Shown: positions 50,667 through 63,689, numbered from the stretch's first letter. The stretch: 64,000 nucleotides of DNA from Sepiola atlantica (GCA_963556195.1 OY744546.1:69591303-69655302), one strand, 5' to 3'. Made by a program: numbers and translations. Notes: generated by a model not told the origin, from the sequence alone.

Positions 50667-53600
50667 TACTAATGGAGATTCTTCTTTTAATAATAGAGAT
50701 ATTATTTTAATAATGGAGATTCTTCTTTTACTAATGAAGATGTTATTTTAATAATGTAGATTCTTCTTTTACTAATGGAGATGTTATTTTAATAATGGAG
50801 ATTCTTGTTTTACTAATGGGGATGTTATTTTAATAATGGAGATTCTTCTTTTACTAATGGAGATTCTTCTTTTTCCTAATGGACATGTTATTTTAATAAT
50901 AGAGATTCTTCTTTTAATAATGGAGATGTTATTTTAATAATGGAGATTCTTCTTTTACTAATGGAGATGTTATTTTAATAATGGAGATTCTTCTTAACTA
51001 ATGGAGATGTTATTTTAATAATGAAGATTCTTCTTTTACTAATGGAGATGTTATTTTAATAATGGAGATTCTTCTTTTAATAATGGAGATGTAATTTAAA
51101 TAATGTAGATTCTTCTTTTACTAATGGAGATGTTATTTTAATAATGGAGATTCTTCTTTACTAATGGAGATGTTATTTTAATAATGGAGATTCTTCTTTT
51201 ACTAATGGAGATTCTTCTTTTACTAATGGACATGTTATTTTAATAATCGAGATTCTTCTTTTACTAATGGAGATTCTTCTTTTACTAATGGAGATTCTTC
51301 TTTACTAATGGAGATGTTATTTTAATAATAGAGATGTTATTTTAATAATGGAGATGTTATTTTAATAATGGAGATGTTATTTTAATAATAGAGATTCTTC
51401 TTTTACTAATGGAGATGTTATTTTAATAATGGAGATTCTTCTTTTACTAATGGAGATTCTTCTTTTACTAATAGAGATGTTATTTTAATAATGGAGATTC
51501 TTCTTTTACTAATGGAGATTCTTCTTTTACTAATGGAGATTCTTCTTTACTAATGGAGATGTTATTTTAATAATGAAGATTCTTCTTTTACTAATGGAGA
51601 TGTTATTTTAATAATGGAGATGTTATTTTAATAATGGAGATGTTATTTTAATAATGGAGATGTTATTTTAATAATGTAGATTCTTCTTTTACTAATGGAG
51701 ATGTTATTTTAATAATGGAGATTCTTCTTTTACTAATGGAGATGTTATTTTAATAATGGAGATTCTTCTTTTACTAATGGAGATTCTTCTTTTACTAATA
51801 GAGATGTTATTTTAATAAGGGAGATTCTTCTTTTACTAATGGAGATTCTTCTTTTACTAATGGAGATTCTTCTTTACTAATGGAGATGTTATTTTAATAA
51901 TGGAGATTCTTCTTTTACTAATGGAGATGTTATTTTAATAATGGAGATTCTACTTTTACTAATGGAGATTCTTCTTTACTAATGGAGATGTTATTTTAAT
52001 AATGGAGATTCTTCTTTTAATAATGGAGATGTTATTTTAATAATGGAGATTCTTCTTTTACTAATGGAGATGTTATTTTAATAATGGAGATTCTTCTTTT
52101 ACTAATGGAGATGTTATTTTAATAATGAAGATTCTTCTTTTACTAATGGAGATGTTATTTTAATAATGGAGATTCTTCTTTTAATAATGGAGATGTAATT
52201 TTAATAATGGAGATTCTTCTTTACTAATTGAGATGTTATTTTAATAATGGAGATGTTATTTTAATAATGGAGATTCTTCTTTACTAATGGAGATGTTATT
52301 TTAATAATGGAGATTCTTCTTTTACTAATGGAGATTCTTCTTTTACTAATGCACATGTTATTTTAATAATCGAGATTCTTCTTTTACTAATGAAGATTCT
52401 TCTTTTACTAATGGAGATTCTTCTTTACTAATGGAGATCTTATTTTAATAATGGTAATGTTATTTTAATAATAGAGATTCTTCTTTTACTAATGGAGATG
52501 TTATTTTAATAATGGAGATTCTTCTTTACTAATTGAGATGTTATTTTAATAATGGAGATGTTATTTTAATAATGGAGATGTTATTTTAATAATTGAGATG
52601 TTATTTTAATAATGGAGATGTTATTTTAATAATGGAGATTCTTCTTTTACTAATGAAGATTCTTCTTTTATTAATGAAGATTCTTCTTTTACTAATGGAG
52701 ATGTTATTTTACTAATGGAGATTCTTATTTTACTAATGGAGATGTTATTTTAATAATGGAGATTCTTCTTTTACTAATGGAGATTCTTCTTTTACTAATG
52801 GAGATTCTTCTTTACTAATGGAGATGTTATTTTAATAATGGAGATTCTTCTTTTAATAATGGAGATGTTATTTTAATAATGGAGATTCTTCTTTTACTAA
52901 TGGAGATGTTATTTTAATAATGGAGATGTTATTTTAATAATGGAGATTCTTCTTTTACTAATGAAGATTCTTCTTTTATTAATAGAGATTCTTCTTTTAC
53001 TAATGGAGATGTTATTTTACTAATGGAGATTCTTATTTTACTAATGGAGATTCTTCTTTTACTAATGGAGATTTTTCTTTACTAATGGAGATGTTATTTT
53101 AATAATGGAGATTCTTCTTTTACTAATAGAGATGTTATTTTAATAATGGAGATTCTTCTTTTACTAATGGAGATTCTTCTTTTACTAATGGAGATTCTTC
53201 TTTTACTAATGGACATGTTATTTTACTAATGGAGATTCTTTTTTTACTAATGGAGATGTTATTTTAATAATAGAGATTCTTCTTTTACTAATGGAGATTC
53301 TTCTTTTACTAATGGACATGTTATTTTAATAATGGAGATTCTTCTTTTACTAATGAAGATTCTTCTTTTATTAATGAAGATTCTTCTTTTACTAATGGAG
53401 ATGTTATTTTACTAATGGAGATTCTTATTTTACTAATGGAGATGTTATTTTAATAATGGAGATTCTTCTTTTACTAATGGAGATTCTTCTTTTACTAATG
53501 GAGATTCTTCTTTACTAATGGAGATGTTATTTTAATAATGGGGATGTTATTTTACTAATGAGGATTCTTCTTTTACTAATGGAGATGTTATTTTTATAAT

Positions 53601-56600
53601 GGCGATTCTTCTTTTACTAATCAAGATGTTATTTTAATAATGGAGATTCTTCTTTTACTAATGGAGATGTTATTTTAATAATGGAGATGTTATTTTAATA
53701 ATGGAGATGTTATTTTAATAATGGAGATGTTATTTTAATAATGGAGATTCTTCTTTTACTAATAGAGATTCTTCTTTTACTAATGGAGATGTTATTTTAC
53801 TAATGGAGATTCTTCTTTTACTAATGGAGATGTTATTTTAATAATGGAGATTCTTCTTTTAATAATGGAGATTCTTTTTTACTAATTGAGATGTTAGTTT
53901 AATAATGGAGATGTTATTTTAATAATGGAGATTCTTCTTTTACTAATGGAGATTCTTCTTTTACTAATGGAGATGTTATTTTAATAATGTAGATTCTTCT
54001 TTTACTAATGGAGATGTTATTTTAATAATGGAGATTCTTCTTTTACTAATGGAGATGTTATTTTAATAATGTAGATTCTTCTTTTACTAATGGAGATGTT
54101 ATTTTAATAATGGAGATTCTTTTTTTACTAATGGAGATTCTTCTTTTATTAATGGAGATTCTTCTTTTACTAATGGAGATGTTATTTTAATAATGGAGAT
54201 GTTATTTTAATAATGGAGATTCTTCTTTTACTAATTGAGATTCTTCTTTTACTAATGGAGATTCTTCTTTTACTAATGGAGATGTTATTTTACTAATGGA
54301 GATGTTATTTTAATAATGGAGATGTTATTTTAATAATGGAGATTCTTCTTTACTAATGGAGATGTTATTTTACTAATGGAGATTCTTCTTTTAATAATGG
54401 AGATGTTATTTTACTAATGGAGATTCTTCTTTTACTAATGGAGATGTTATTTTAATAATGGAGATTCTTCTTTTACTAATGGAGATGTTATTTTAATAAT
54501 GGAGATTCTTTTTTACTAATTGAGATGTTATTTTAATAATGGAGATTCTTCTTTTACTAATGGAGATGTTATTTTTATAATGGAGATTCTTCTTTTACTA
54601 ATCAAGATGTTATTTTAATAATGGAGATTCTTCTTTTACTAATGGAGATTCTTCTTTTATTAATGGAGATTCTTCTTTTACTAATGGAGATGTTATTTTA
54701 ATAATGGAGATGTTATTTTAATAATGGAGATGTTATTTTTATAATGGAGATGTTATTTTAATAATGGAGATTCTTCTTTTACTAATTGAGATGTTATTTT
54801 AATAATGGAGATTCTTCTTTTACTAATAGAGATTCTTCTTTTACTAATGGAGATTCTTCTTTTACTAATGGAGATTCTTCTTTTACTAATGGAGATGTTA
54901 TTTTACTAATGGAGATTCTTCTTTTACTAATGGAGATGTTATTTTAATAATGGAGATTCTTCTTTTACTAATGGAGATGTTATTTTAATAATGGAGATTC
55001 TTTTTTACTAATTGAGATGTTAGTTTAATAATGGAGATGTTATTTTAATAATGGAGATTCTTCTTTTACTAATGAAGATTCTTCTTTTACTAATGGAGAT
55101 GTTATTTTAATAATGGAGATTCTTCTTTTACTAATGGAGATGTTATTTTAATAATGGAGATTCTTCTTTTACTAATGGAGATGTTATTTTAATAATGGAG
55201 ATTCTTCTTTTACTAATGGAGATGTTATTTTAATAATGGAGATTCTTCTTTTACTAATGGAGATTCTTTTTTTTACTAATGGAGATGTTATTTTAATAAT
55301 GGAGATGTTATTTTAATAATGGAGATTCTTCTTTACTAATGGAGATGTTATTTTACTAATGGAGATTCTTCTTTTACTAATGGAGATGTTATTTTACTAA
55401 TGGAGATTTTTCTTTTAATAATGGAGATGTTATTTTAATAATGGAGATTCTTCTTTTACTAATGGAGATGTTATTTTAATAATGGAGATTCTTCTTTACT
55501 AATGGAGATGTTATTTTTATAATGGAGATGTTATTTTAATAATGGAGATTCTTCTTTTACTAATGGAGATTCTTCTTTTACTAATGGAGATGTTATTTTA
55601 ATAATGGAGATTCTTCTTTTAATAATGGAGATGTTATTTTAATAATGGAGATGTTATTTCAATAATGGAGATTTTTCTTTACTAATGGAGATGTTATTTT
55701 AATAATGGAGATTCTTCTTTTACTAATGGAGATGTTATTTTAATAATGGAGATTCTTCTTTTAATAATGGAGATGTTATTTTAATAATGGAGATGTTATT
55801 TTAATAATGGAGATGTTATTTTAATAATGGAGATTCTTCTTTTACTAATGAAGATTCTTCTTTTATTAATAGAGATTCTTCTTTTACTAATGGAGATGTT
55901 ATTTTACTAATGGAGATTCTTATTTTACTAATGGAGATGTTATTTTAATAATGGAGATTCTTCTTTTACTAATGGAGATGTTATTTTAATAATGGAGATT
56001 CTTCTTTACTAATGGAGATGTTATTTTACTAATGGAGATTCTTTTTTACTAATGGAGATGTTATTTTAATAATGGAGATGTTATTTTAATAATGGAGATT
56101 CTTCTTTTACTAATGGAGATTCTTCTTTTACTAATGGAGATGTTATTTTAATAATGGAGATTCTTCTTTTAATAATGGAGATGTTATTTTAATAATGGAG
56201 ATTCTTCTTTACTAATGGAGATGTTGTTTTAATAATGGAGATGTTATTTTAATAATGGTGATTCTTCTTTTAATAATGGAGATGTTATTTTAATAATGGA
56301 GATTCTTCTTTACTAATGGAGATGTTATTTTTATAATGGAGATTCTTCTTTTACTAATGGAGATTCTTCTTTTACTAATGGAGGTGTTTTTTTTAATAAT
56401 GGAGATTCTTCTTTTAATAATGGAGATGTTATTTTAATAATGGAGATTCTTCTTTACTAATGGAGATGTTATTTTAATAATGGAGATTCTTCTTTTACTA
56501 ATGGAGATTCTTCTTTTACTAATGGAGGTGTTTTTTTTAATAATGGAGATTCTTCTTTTAATAATGGAGATGTTATTTTAATAATGGAGATTCTTCTTTA

Positions 56601-56796
56601 CTAATGGAGATGTTATTTTAATAATGAAGATGTAATTTTAATAATGGAGATTCTTCTTTTACTAATTGAGATGTTATTTTAATAATGGAGATTCTACTTT
56701 TAATAATGGAGATGTTATTTTAATAATGGAGATTCTTCTTTACTAATGGAGATGTTATTTTACTAATGGAGATGTTATTTTACTAATGGAGATTTA
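50667..56796 (+). repeat. 6.1-kb satellite of two interleaved 20-21 bp monomers
   Basis: Monomer A is atggagatgttattttaata (20 bp). Monomer B is atggagattcttcttttact plus a (21 bp, with a 20-bp variant lacking one T). About 300 units are mixed as AB, AA, BB and longer runs, with recurring higher-order blocks. Every frame contains stops. No gene or insertion interrupts it. Confidence 0.95.
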
Positions 56797-56804
56797 CTTT
56801 TATT

Positions 56805-57085
56805 CACTCCAAACAAGGCATATTGCCACTGAAGCGTAAGGGGCTACTGTGATTGCGGCCAGATTTATAGGGGGAATCTTAAGTGGGAAGTTGCGCAGCA
56901 AGAAACTTGTTCACATAACATATACATTTTTGCATGTTGGTACAGCCGGAGAAATGGAGCAGGGTCGGAAAAGTAAAAAGTTTTCCGGTTCTGGGGACCT
57001 CTACAGTAGAGGAGGTGCTGCTAGTGGGGTTGGCTGAGGGTTAGGGTTGGTCGGGGGTATTTACGTTGACAAGTTCGTCAGAGCA
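56805..57085 (-). pseudogene. LINE family LD 3' end
   Basis: Matches 11340-11700 in the same orientation: aacaaggcatattgccact, gcgtaaggggctactg, ttgcgcagcaagaaac, caagttcgtcagagcaca. Confidence 0.65.
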
Positions 57086-57194
57086 CATTCTTTTCCCTTA
57101 CTGATAGCAATGGCTGAAAGAAGTGGTAATGAGAGATACAAAGAGCAATGCGTGACAATTACGTACTGAGTAACACAGGATTGCCGCTTAATCA

Positions 57195-57283
57195 TGTTGC
57201 CGCATCGTCTCTTGTTAGATCACCGAAGTTAAGCAGCGTTGAGTCTGGTCAGTACCAGATGGATGACCATTTTGGGAATCCTA
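57195..57283 (+). repeat. 5S-rRNA-derived element head
   Basis: The + strand reads GTTAGATCACCGAAGTTAAG then CAGCGTTGAGTCTGGTCAGT, ACCAGATGGATGACCATTTT and GGGAATCCTAGG, the 5S internal region in order. The 5' end is degenerate. A body of about 100 bp follows to about 57390. Confidence 0.78.
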
Positions 57284-57399
57284 GGAGGACGTCGACATCT
57301 CCCAGCAAGAACCGCAAAAACCTGACGTCATTTTTGCTGACCGGGATGTACATGCGACTAGGGATTGCGTGCGAATTTAATATTCCCTAGAAACTTCCT

Positions 57400-57720
57400 C
57401 TGAATGCAAAGTTACTTCCCTTTGTTTGGCCTACCCCCATTTTTTATAGAGGCAGTGCAAAATCTTGTTTTTGCATTTCATATTAAATATTTCATAGATA
57501 TTTAATAAATCTATTTCTAATGGAGATTTGGTATCTGTCTGCCTGAAGCCGAACTATACTATTACTATACTATTCTATACTACACTACTATACTATTACT
57601 ATACTATACTACTATACTATTACTATACTATACTACTATACTATTACTATCTGTTAATGCTCAATTAAGTTTACTCTACTATTTAAGATTAATGTAATAT
57701 CTTCAAATGCTCAATTTCGG
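57400..57720 (+). repeat. element holding the satellite seed and (ctatactatta)n
   Basis: ctaatggagatttggtatct at about 57515 has the satellite monomer start as a single copy. 57540-57650 is a pentamer-based run of tactatactatta. Confidence 0.7.
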
Positions 57721-57724
57721 TGGG

Positions 57725-58136
57725 TAGGGTAGTATCTGTTCTGTTTTCATGATACCATCCTCCCAGGCATTACCTCCTCTTTTCTGGGAGGTTGGGTAGG
57801 GTATTGTAGTGTCTGTTCTGTTGTCATGAGATCATCCTCCCAGTCATTACCACCTCTTTTAGGGGTAGTGTAACTTATGTTCGTTTTTCATGGTACCATT
57901 CTCCTATAGATTACCTTCTCTTTTTTGGGGAGTAGTGTAGTATCTGTTCAGTTGTAATGGTGATACCATCCTCTCAGGCATTACCTCCTCCTTTTTGGGG
58001 AGGAAAAGTAGTGTAGTATTTGTTCGGTTGTCATGAGACTATAATCCCAGGCATTACCTTCTCTTTTGGGAGTCACTGTAGTATATGTTTGTTTGTCAGC
58101 AAAAATATACGACCAGAGGGAGCATATTTTTGCTAG
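57725..58136 (+). repeat. U2-like tandem modules, six units, ending in a Helitron-like hairpin
   Basis: Units start at 57729, 57806, about 57870, 57937, 58013 and 58078, i.e. 64-77 bp each. Each has gtagtatctgttc-like sequence, most have a tgataccatcc-like part, and then CTCCCAGGCATTACCTCC and a TTTTGGGGAGG hairpin. The same blocks flank the deleted middle of U2S. It ends agcaaaaatata...catatttttgctag. Confidence 0.8.
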
Positions 58137-58194
58137 TAATTAGTAATAATGCTAATAATTTATGTGATGTATATTATTAATGAAAGTAAAAATA

Positions 58195-58225
58195 ATACCG
58201 GGTAATGCTGGGCAGGGAAAGCTAG
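58195..58225 (+). repeat. Helitron-like 3' end
   Basis: accgggtaatgctgggcagg then gaaagCTAG and host T, the common CCGGG-rich end of invertebrate Helitrons. Confidence 0.5.
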
Positions 58226-58229
58226 TCTA

Positions 58230-58685
58230 TGAATATTTTTCACCATAGTTGTGCGAAATATATATAAAAATGTCAAAATAAATTAAAATTATAAAATGTA
58301 TAATTTCTTTGATGAATAGACTGAAAAAAAAATGAATTAAAAAAAGAAGTTCAAGATGGAAAATTCTATTTCTAGAAGTGAGTTATCATGCAATTAATGA
58401 GTGCAGTATACAAAACTGAATGCAATGGAAGTTTTTGCGGGGGTTCAAACAAGCAGAATGGTGTACTGGTCTTCTAACCCACTGCGTTTCCCTCATTTCT
58501 CGTGTTTGCTTCATTCTTTTCTTTTCTCTTTCATCTTTTTTTCTCTAGCAATGCTAACAAGATGGCGAAATTGGAGATAAAAGTAACAATGGTTTACAAT
58601 TACGTCCACAAAAACAGGTCACATGACCTAATTACAGTAACATAATAATTGAATGTTGATTCATCTAGCACAACAGCTGTAAAAT
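58230..58685. other. no feature recognised
   Basis: AT-rich DNA; short match to 46805-46870 at 58380-58440. Confidence 0.45.
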
Positions 58686-58689
58686 ATCT

Positions 58690-59458
58690 CTACAATTCTG
58701 CTAATATACATACAGACATAACGCAACAATACTGTGCCGCCAACAAGATGTAGGTTTTGTGAAAAATTGATGAAGGTGTTTTTCAGTTTATACGAAAAAA
58801 AACAAAAATACACCGAGACAGCAACAAAATAAATGGCTGTGAACACGAAATCCCCAAACCAATATTTGTGAACATCTGTCTGTCAATGTTAATGAAGAGA
58901 ACAAGTTTGCCCTCTATTGCTAGCCTACCTCAATTGGTTAGTTAATATTATCGTAGAAGATCCTGATTTTGCAGAAAATTGGTTAAAGCGTTCGACACAT
59001 TATTATGCAACAAGCAAAGTGTATAGTATCAGTCTTTCTCTTACTCGCCCCTGGCAGGAGAACAAAGGAAGACCTCCGAAAACACGTCTGATTTCTTCCA
59101 GACTAATTTTCATTTGCCACGTCTTGCTCTAGACTTCCTCTTACGTCACTTTCTTCATCACGTTTACTTAATTCCTAACCTCAATTTCTAGTGGAAAAGT
59201 CCTATTCTACGTCATCTCACAGATTTCACATACAATATCGCTACAATACTGCAACCATTCCTACAAACATAATGCAACAATATGACGTTGCCGACAGGAG
59301 CTTTGATTCATGTAGAAGACACAGGTTTTGTAGAAAATTGATTAAGGTGTTTTGCAGCCTATGCTAGAAAAAAGAAACACCTGAACAAACAACAAATAAA
59401 TGGCTGTGAAAACGAAATCCCCAAACCAATATTTGTGAACATCTGTCTGTCAAGAGAT
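58690..59458 (+). repeat. repeat R9, two direct copies
   Basis: 58690-58890 and 59245-59458 share aaatggctgtgaa, acgaaatccccaaaccaata and tttgtgaacatctgtctgtc. Separated by about 350 bp of unrelated DNA. Confidence 0.8.
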
Positions 59459-59664
59459 TAAGAACATTTCGTTGCTGACTTATCCAACAGAATTGGAAGA
59501 ATTGACATTTAACCAAATCAAGGAGATTATTCTATGGAATATTCAACCAGGAATATATTGGTCATTTCCGAAGGTACTAAATTATTGGCATTAGAAGAAG
59601 AATGCAAGGAACCAATTGTTAAATAATTGTAGAGGTTAAGAGATGCCAGCAGATATGATGAATT

Positions 59665-60512
59665 TCATCATTTGGAATCGGAATAAATGTCTATTGTAGA
59701 ATAATTAGTTCTACTAAGACTGATTGAAAGTACAATTCTTCGCAAAAGTTTAAAATGCTTCAACAAAACCTGCCCAGTGAAGGTTGAGGAAACGTATTGC
59801 ATGGAGAGAAATAATTTGAGAAGGATACGACGGATGTGTAATGTGAGTCTTAAAGACAGGCTTAGATTTGATAACCTCTGAGGAAGATTAAATCTGGACA
59901 GTATAAGGAGATATGTGAAGAACAGGAGACTTTGTTGGTTTGGTCACATTAAATGAGAGTTCTTGGGTTAGTAGATGTAGAACAGTTTAGGTAGCAGGAT
60001 CAGTTGGCAAGGGAAGACCAATGAAAACATGGGAGGATGTGATAAGGATGGATTGGAAAGGAAAAGTGGTAAATAAAGATTTGGCCAGAGATAGGTTATG
60101 TAAGTTATTTCTAAAAGCCTTTCTAAGCATGACAGCATTTAAAACGAAAGTTAAATAGATGATGGTGATGCTGCTACTGCTGCCGATGATGATGATGATT
60201 GTGATGCTGCTGATGATGATGATTGTGATGATGATGATGATGATGATGATGATGCTAATTTAGAATCAAAAATTGTTTTTTTACTGTTAGTGTATATTTT
60301 GTTTTTGAGAGTTAGGTAAGAATGGTATAAGTTCAGGGAACTTGTGCCATTACTAACCAGCAGAGCGTTACCACTGTCGCCCAAAGGAAGAGTCTATCAG
60401 GCATATTGTTTCATCACATGGAACCAGAACAAATGCCTATTGTAGAATAATTAATTCAACAAACACTGACTGATTGAAACTACAATTCTTTGCAAAATGT
60501 TTGAACAAAACC
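59665..60512 (+). pseudogene. LINE family LA pieces flanked by repeat R10, with (GAT)n
   Basis: R10 (ctattgtagaataatta..., about 100 bp) lies at 59665-59768 and 60405-60512. 59762-60140 encodes CPVKVEETYCMERNNLRRIR, LNLDSIRRYVKNRRLCWFGH and GRPMKTWEDVIRMD with breaks. (GAT)n is at 60158-60253. 60330-60404 encodes LTSRALPLSPKGRVYQA. Confidence 0.7.
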
Positions 60513-60654
60513 TGTTACATTTGTCATTAAATATGTATATTTCTTACAGTATTCACATTCTTTTATTTCCGTTCTTGGTTGTTGGATTGTTTTCCTTGAG
60601 GTGTGATACGGCTATTTACTTTTTCTCATTAAAAAAAAAAATGTTCTCTGACAA

Positions 60655-61580
60655 GGAATCAAAAACACGAGATACTATAAAAGCTCTGAACCCTAACCCT
60701 AACCAAAAACAGGGGACACTGTAAAAGCTCTGAACCCTAACCCTAACCAAAAACAGGGGACACTGTAAAAGTTCTGAACCCTAACCAAATACAGAGGACA
60801 CTGTAAAAGTTCTGAACCCTAACCAAAAACAGGGGACACTGTAAAAGTTCTGAACCCTAACCCTAACCCTATGCAGGGGACACTGTAAAAGCTCTGAACC
60901 CTAACCAAATACAGAGGACACTGTAAAAGCTCTGAACCCTAACCCTATGCAGGGGACACTGTAAAAGCTCTGAACCCTAACCCTAACAGGAGACACTGTA
61001 AAAGCTCTGAACCCTAACCCTAACCCGGGACACTGTAAAAGCTCTGAACCCTAACCAAATACAGGGGACACTGTAAAAGCTCTGAACCCTAACCCTAACC
61101 AAAAACAGGGGACACTGTAAAAGTTCTGAACCCTAACCCTAACCCTATGCAGGGGACACTGTAAAAGCTCTGAACCCTAACCAAATACAGAGGACACTGT
61201 AAAAGCTCTGAACCCTAACCCTATGCAGGGGACACTGTAAAAGCTCTGAACCCTAACCCTAACCCTAACAGGAGACACTGTAAAAGCTCTGAACCCTAAC
61301 CCTAACCCGGGACACTGTAAAAGCTCTGAACCCTAACCAAATACAGGGGACACTGTAAAAGCTCTGAACCCTAACCCTAACCAAAAACAGGGGACACTGT
61401 AAAAGCTCTGAACCCTAACCCTAACCCGGGACACTGTAAAAGCTCTGAACCCTAACCAAATACAGGGGACACTGTAAAAGCTCTGAACCCTAACCTTAAC
61501 CAAAAACAGGGGACACTGTAAAAGCTCTGAACCTTAACCCTAACCAAATACAGGGGACACTGTAAAAGCTCTGAACTATG
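60655..61580 (+). repeat. minisatellite with telomere-like CCCTAA runs, about 23 units
   Basis: The unit is cactgtaaaagctctg followed by aaccctaaccctaacc (1-3 CCCTAA repeats) and a variable linker (aaaacaggggac, aaatacagaggac, tatgcaggggac, caggagac, cgggac). Units are about 35-50 bp. Higher-order order of linkers repeats (60860-61080 resembles 61150-61330). Confidence 0.92.
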
Positions 61581-61619
61581 TAGACATAAGAGCAAAAGTC
61601 GACGAAGGGAAGGAGCTAC

Positions 61620-62058
61620 CAAGCATGTATGTGCAGTGTGATGATGTATGAAAGTGAGTATGAGGATATGTGTTGCATGGAGAGAAATGATACAATAGAT
61701 GTCTAATGTGAGTCTTCAAAACAGGCTTAGATCTGATGATCTCAGAGGAAGATTAACTCTGGACAGTATAATGAAATGTGCGCAGAACAAGCGACTTAGT
61801 TGGTTTGGTCACATTAAAAGAATGGATAGGAGTGGTTGGGTTAGTAGATGTAGAACAGTTGTGGTAGTATGATCAGTTGGCAGGGGAAAGCCAAGGAAAA
61901 CACGGGAGGAGGTGATAAGGATGGTTTTGAAAGAAAGAGGGATAAATAAAGACCTAGCCAGAGATAGATTAGTTGAAAGTCAATTTCTCAAAGTCGTCCA
62001 ATATATGCCTGCATGTAAAATAGACATTAAACCGAATATGATGATGATGATGATGATG
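61620..62058 (+). pseudogene. LINE family LA C-terminal end with (GAT)n tail
   Basis: Pieces in order: EDMCCMERND-like, RLTLDSIMKCAQNKRLSWFG, SRCRTVVV, GKPRKTREEVIRMVLKERGI and NKDLARDRLV, then ttaaaccgaatatgatgatg and the tail. Confidence 0.8.
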
Positions 62059-62169
62059 AACGGTTACAGTTAAACCAAATACTATTAGAGAGAATGTGTT
62101 AAATTTCAATAAGAAATAAAGTAAGGGAAGCAGCAGCAGCAATGAATGTTGTTGTAAGTATCATCTCTC

Positions 62170-62304
62170 GATCGGAAAAAAATCTTCAATCAACAACCTC
62201 GTTCAACCAATCACAGTCCTGAGATCATCTGTTGATATCTATGCAGACGACACAACTATCTATGGCAGCACATCGAAGAGCACTGATGACCAAGATGTTT
62301 TTGA

Positions 62305-62341
<37 letters not shown>

Positions 62342-63175
62342 CAGATTTGGAGCACGTGATGCAATGGGGGGGGGGGGGGGTAAGTGGCTTGTTACTTTTA
62401 ACGCTTCTAAAACCAAGCTTCTCTCTTTTCACCGCCAACGCTCAGAACATCATTTCTCCCCAGTTGAAATGAATGACTCTTTCCTTGATGAAGCCCCCTT
62501 CCTTGATAAGCTCCTAGAAGACTTACATCAAATCAGTTGCTAAGCTCGTTAGAAATATGATTGGATCATTCTATCGTTCCAGAAGGTATGTACCTCATTC
62601 CTGACGCAATCCTATACCTATATAAGAGTCAAATCCGTCACAGCTGGGGAGGTACTGCTCGGAGCACTGTTTCTTGCCGTGACAAAGTACAAAACCGACT
62701 TTGCAATCTAGTGGCGGATGATCTCTTCTCTACCTTGCAGCCTATTTCACACAGAAGATATTGTTAGTCTCTCTCTGCTGTATCGTTATGTTCATAGTAG
62801 GTGCTCGACTGCGCTCCAGTTCCCCCCCCCCACTATAAAACATTCCAAGCAAGAACCCACCTGCACAAAACCAGAGCAGAGAACTTTCCTTTCTCTCTCT
62901 TTACCAAAGACCAAGTGGAACTTCCATGAACAAAGTTTCTTTCCTACAGCTTCCAATCTATAAAACAAAATACCATGAAGCTGCTTTACAGCCGACTACT
63001 ATATTTTTGTCTTCAAGTCTAATGTAAACAAATACTTGTTGAGCTGTCCTTCTGGGTAAACAATTCCTCTCAAGAAATCTTCTGCCCAATCCACCGGTTG
63101 TTTCAAATCCTTGCAGAGTGGCACTCATCGTCCAACTCGAGTGGCCCTTCGGGCCATGATAAGCAGTGAATCAAT
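62170..63175 (+). pseudogene. LINE family LC reverse transcriptase, 3' portion, frame-broken
   Basis: DIYADDTTIYGSTSKSTDDQ at about 62232 contains the YADD polymerase catalytic box. A (CT)n run and a G run interrupt it, then KWLVTFNASKTKLLSFHRQR, LYKSQIRHSWGGTARSTVSC, SLSLLYRYVHSRCSTALQF and KWNFHEQSFFPTASNL follow in order. These are the palm, thumb and C-terminal phrases of jockey/CR1-type polyproteins. Multiple stops; dead. Confidence 0.85.
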
Positions 63176-63685
63176 TAAAAAAGACACAAAAATATTCACC
63201 TCCGAATTTTGCATGTAATATAAAACCCCAAACACACAGCTGTCAATCTTTTTTCCAGTTTTCTTTCAGATTCGCCGCACGCTACAACGTCCCTTTAATA
63301 AGCCAAGCTCGGCTGCTGGGCTGTAACGCCTGTGCCACACGCAACAGAAATATTAACAAACGAACTTACACACAAGTTCACGCACACACTTGCACAATGA
63401 TTATACAAAGATAAGCATACACATACACACTTCCTAGTCTACTGAACTTACACACTGTCACATGCAAACTCAGACGGCGACACCTGAAACAAACATGTCT
63501 ACACAACTGCTATTTACAGACTAAACGACTCGTTCCCTTCTAATCTTCTAAGACTCTCTGAACTCTCATTTATTATCAACTCTTTATTATTTGTTTGTCT
63601 TAACAAGTTGTCAATAAAAGTAGATATATTTTTGTATGGATAGACTTTGTCAATCATTCTTTTGATAATTTTTATTTTTTTATTT
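63176..63685. other. no gene recognised
   Basis: CA-rich stretch 63360-63440; small ORF 63166-63414 without family match. Confidence 0.45.
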
Positions 63686-63689
63686 TTTT

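Noticed and set aside
57195..57283. Functional 5S rRNA gene
   Set aside because: 5' third degenerate and several substitutions in conserved loops; no T-run terminator at the right place.
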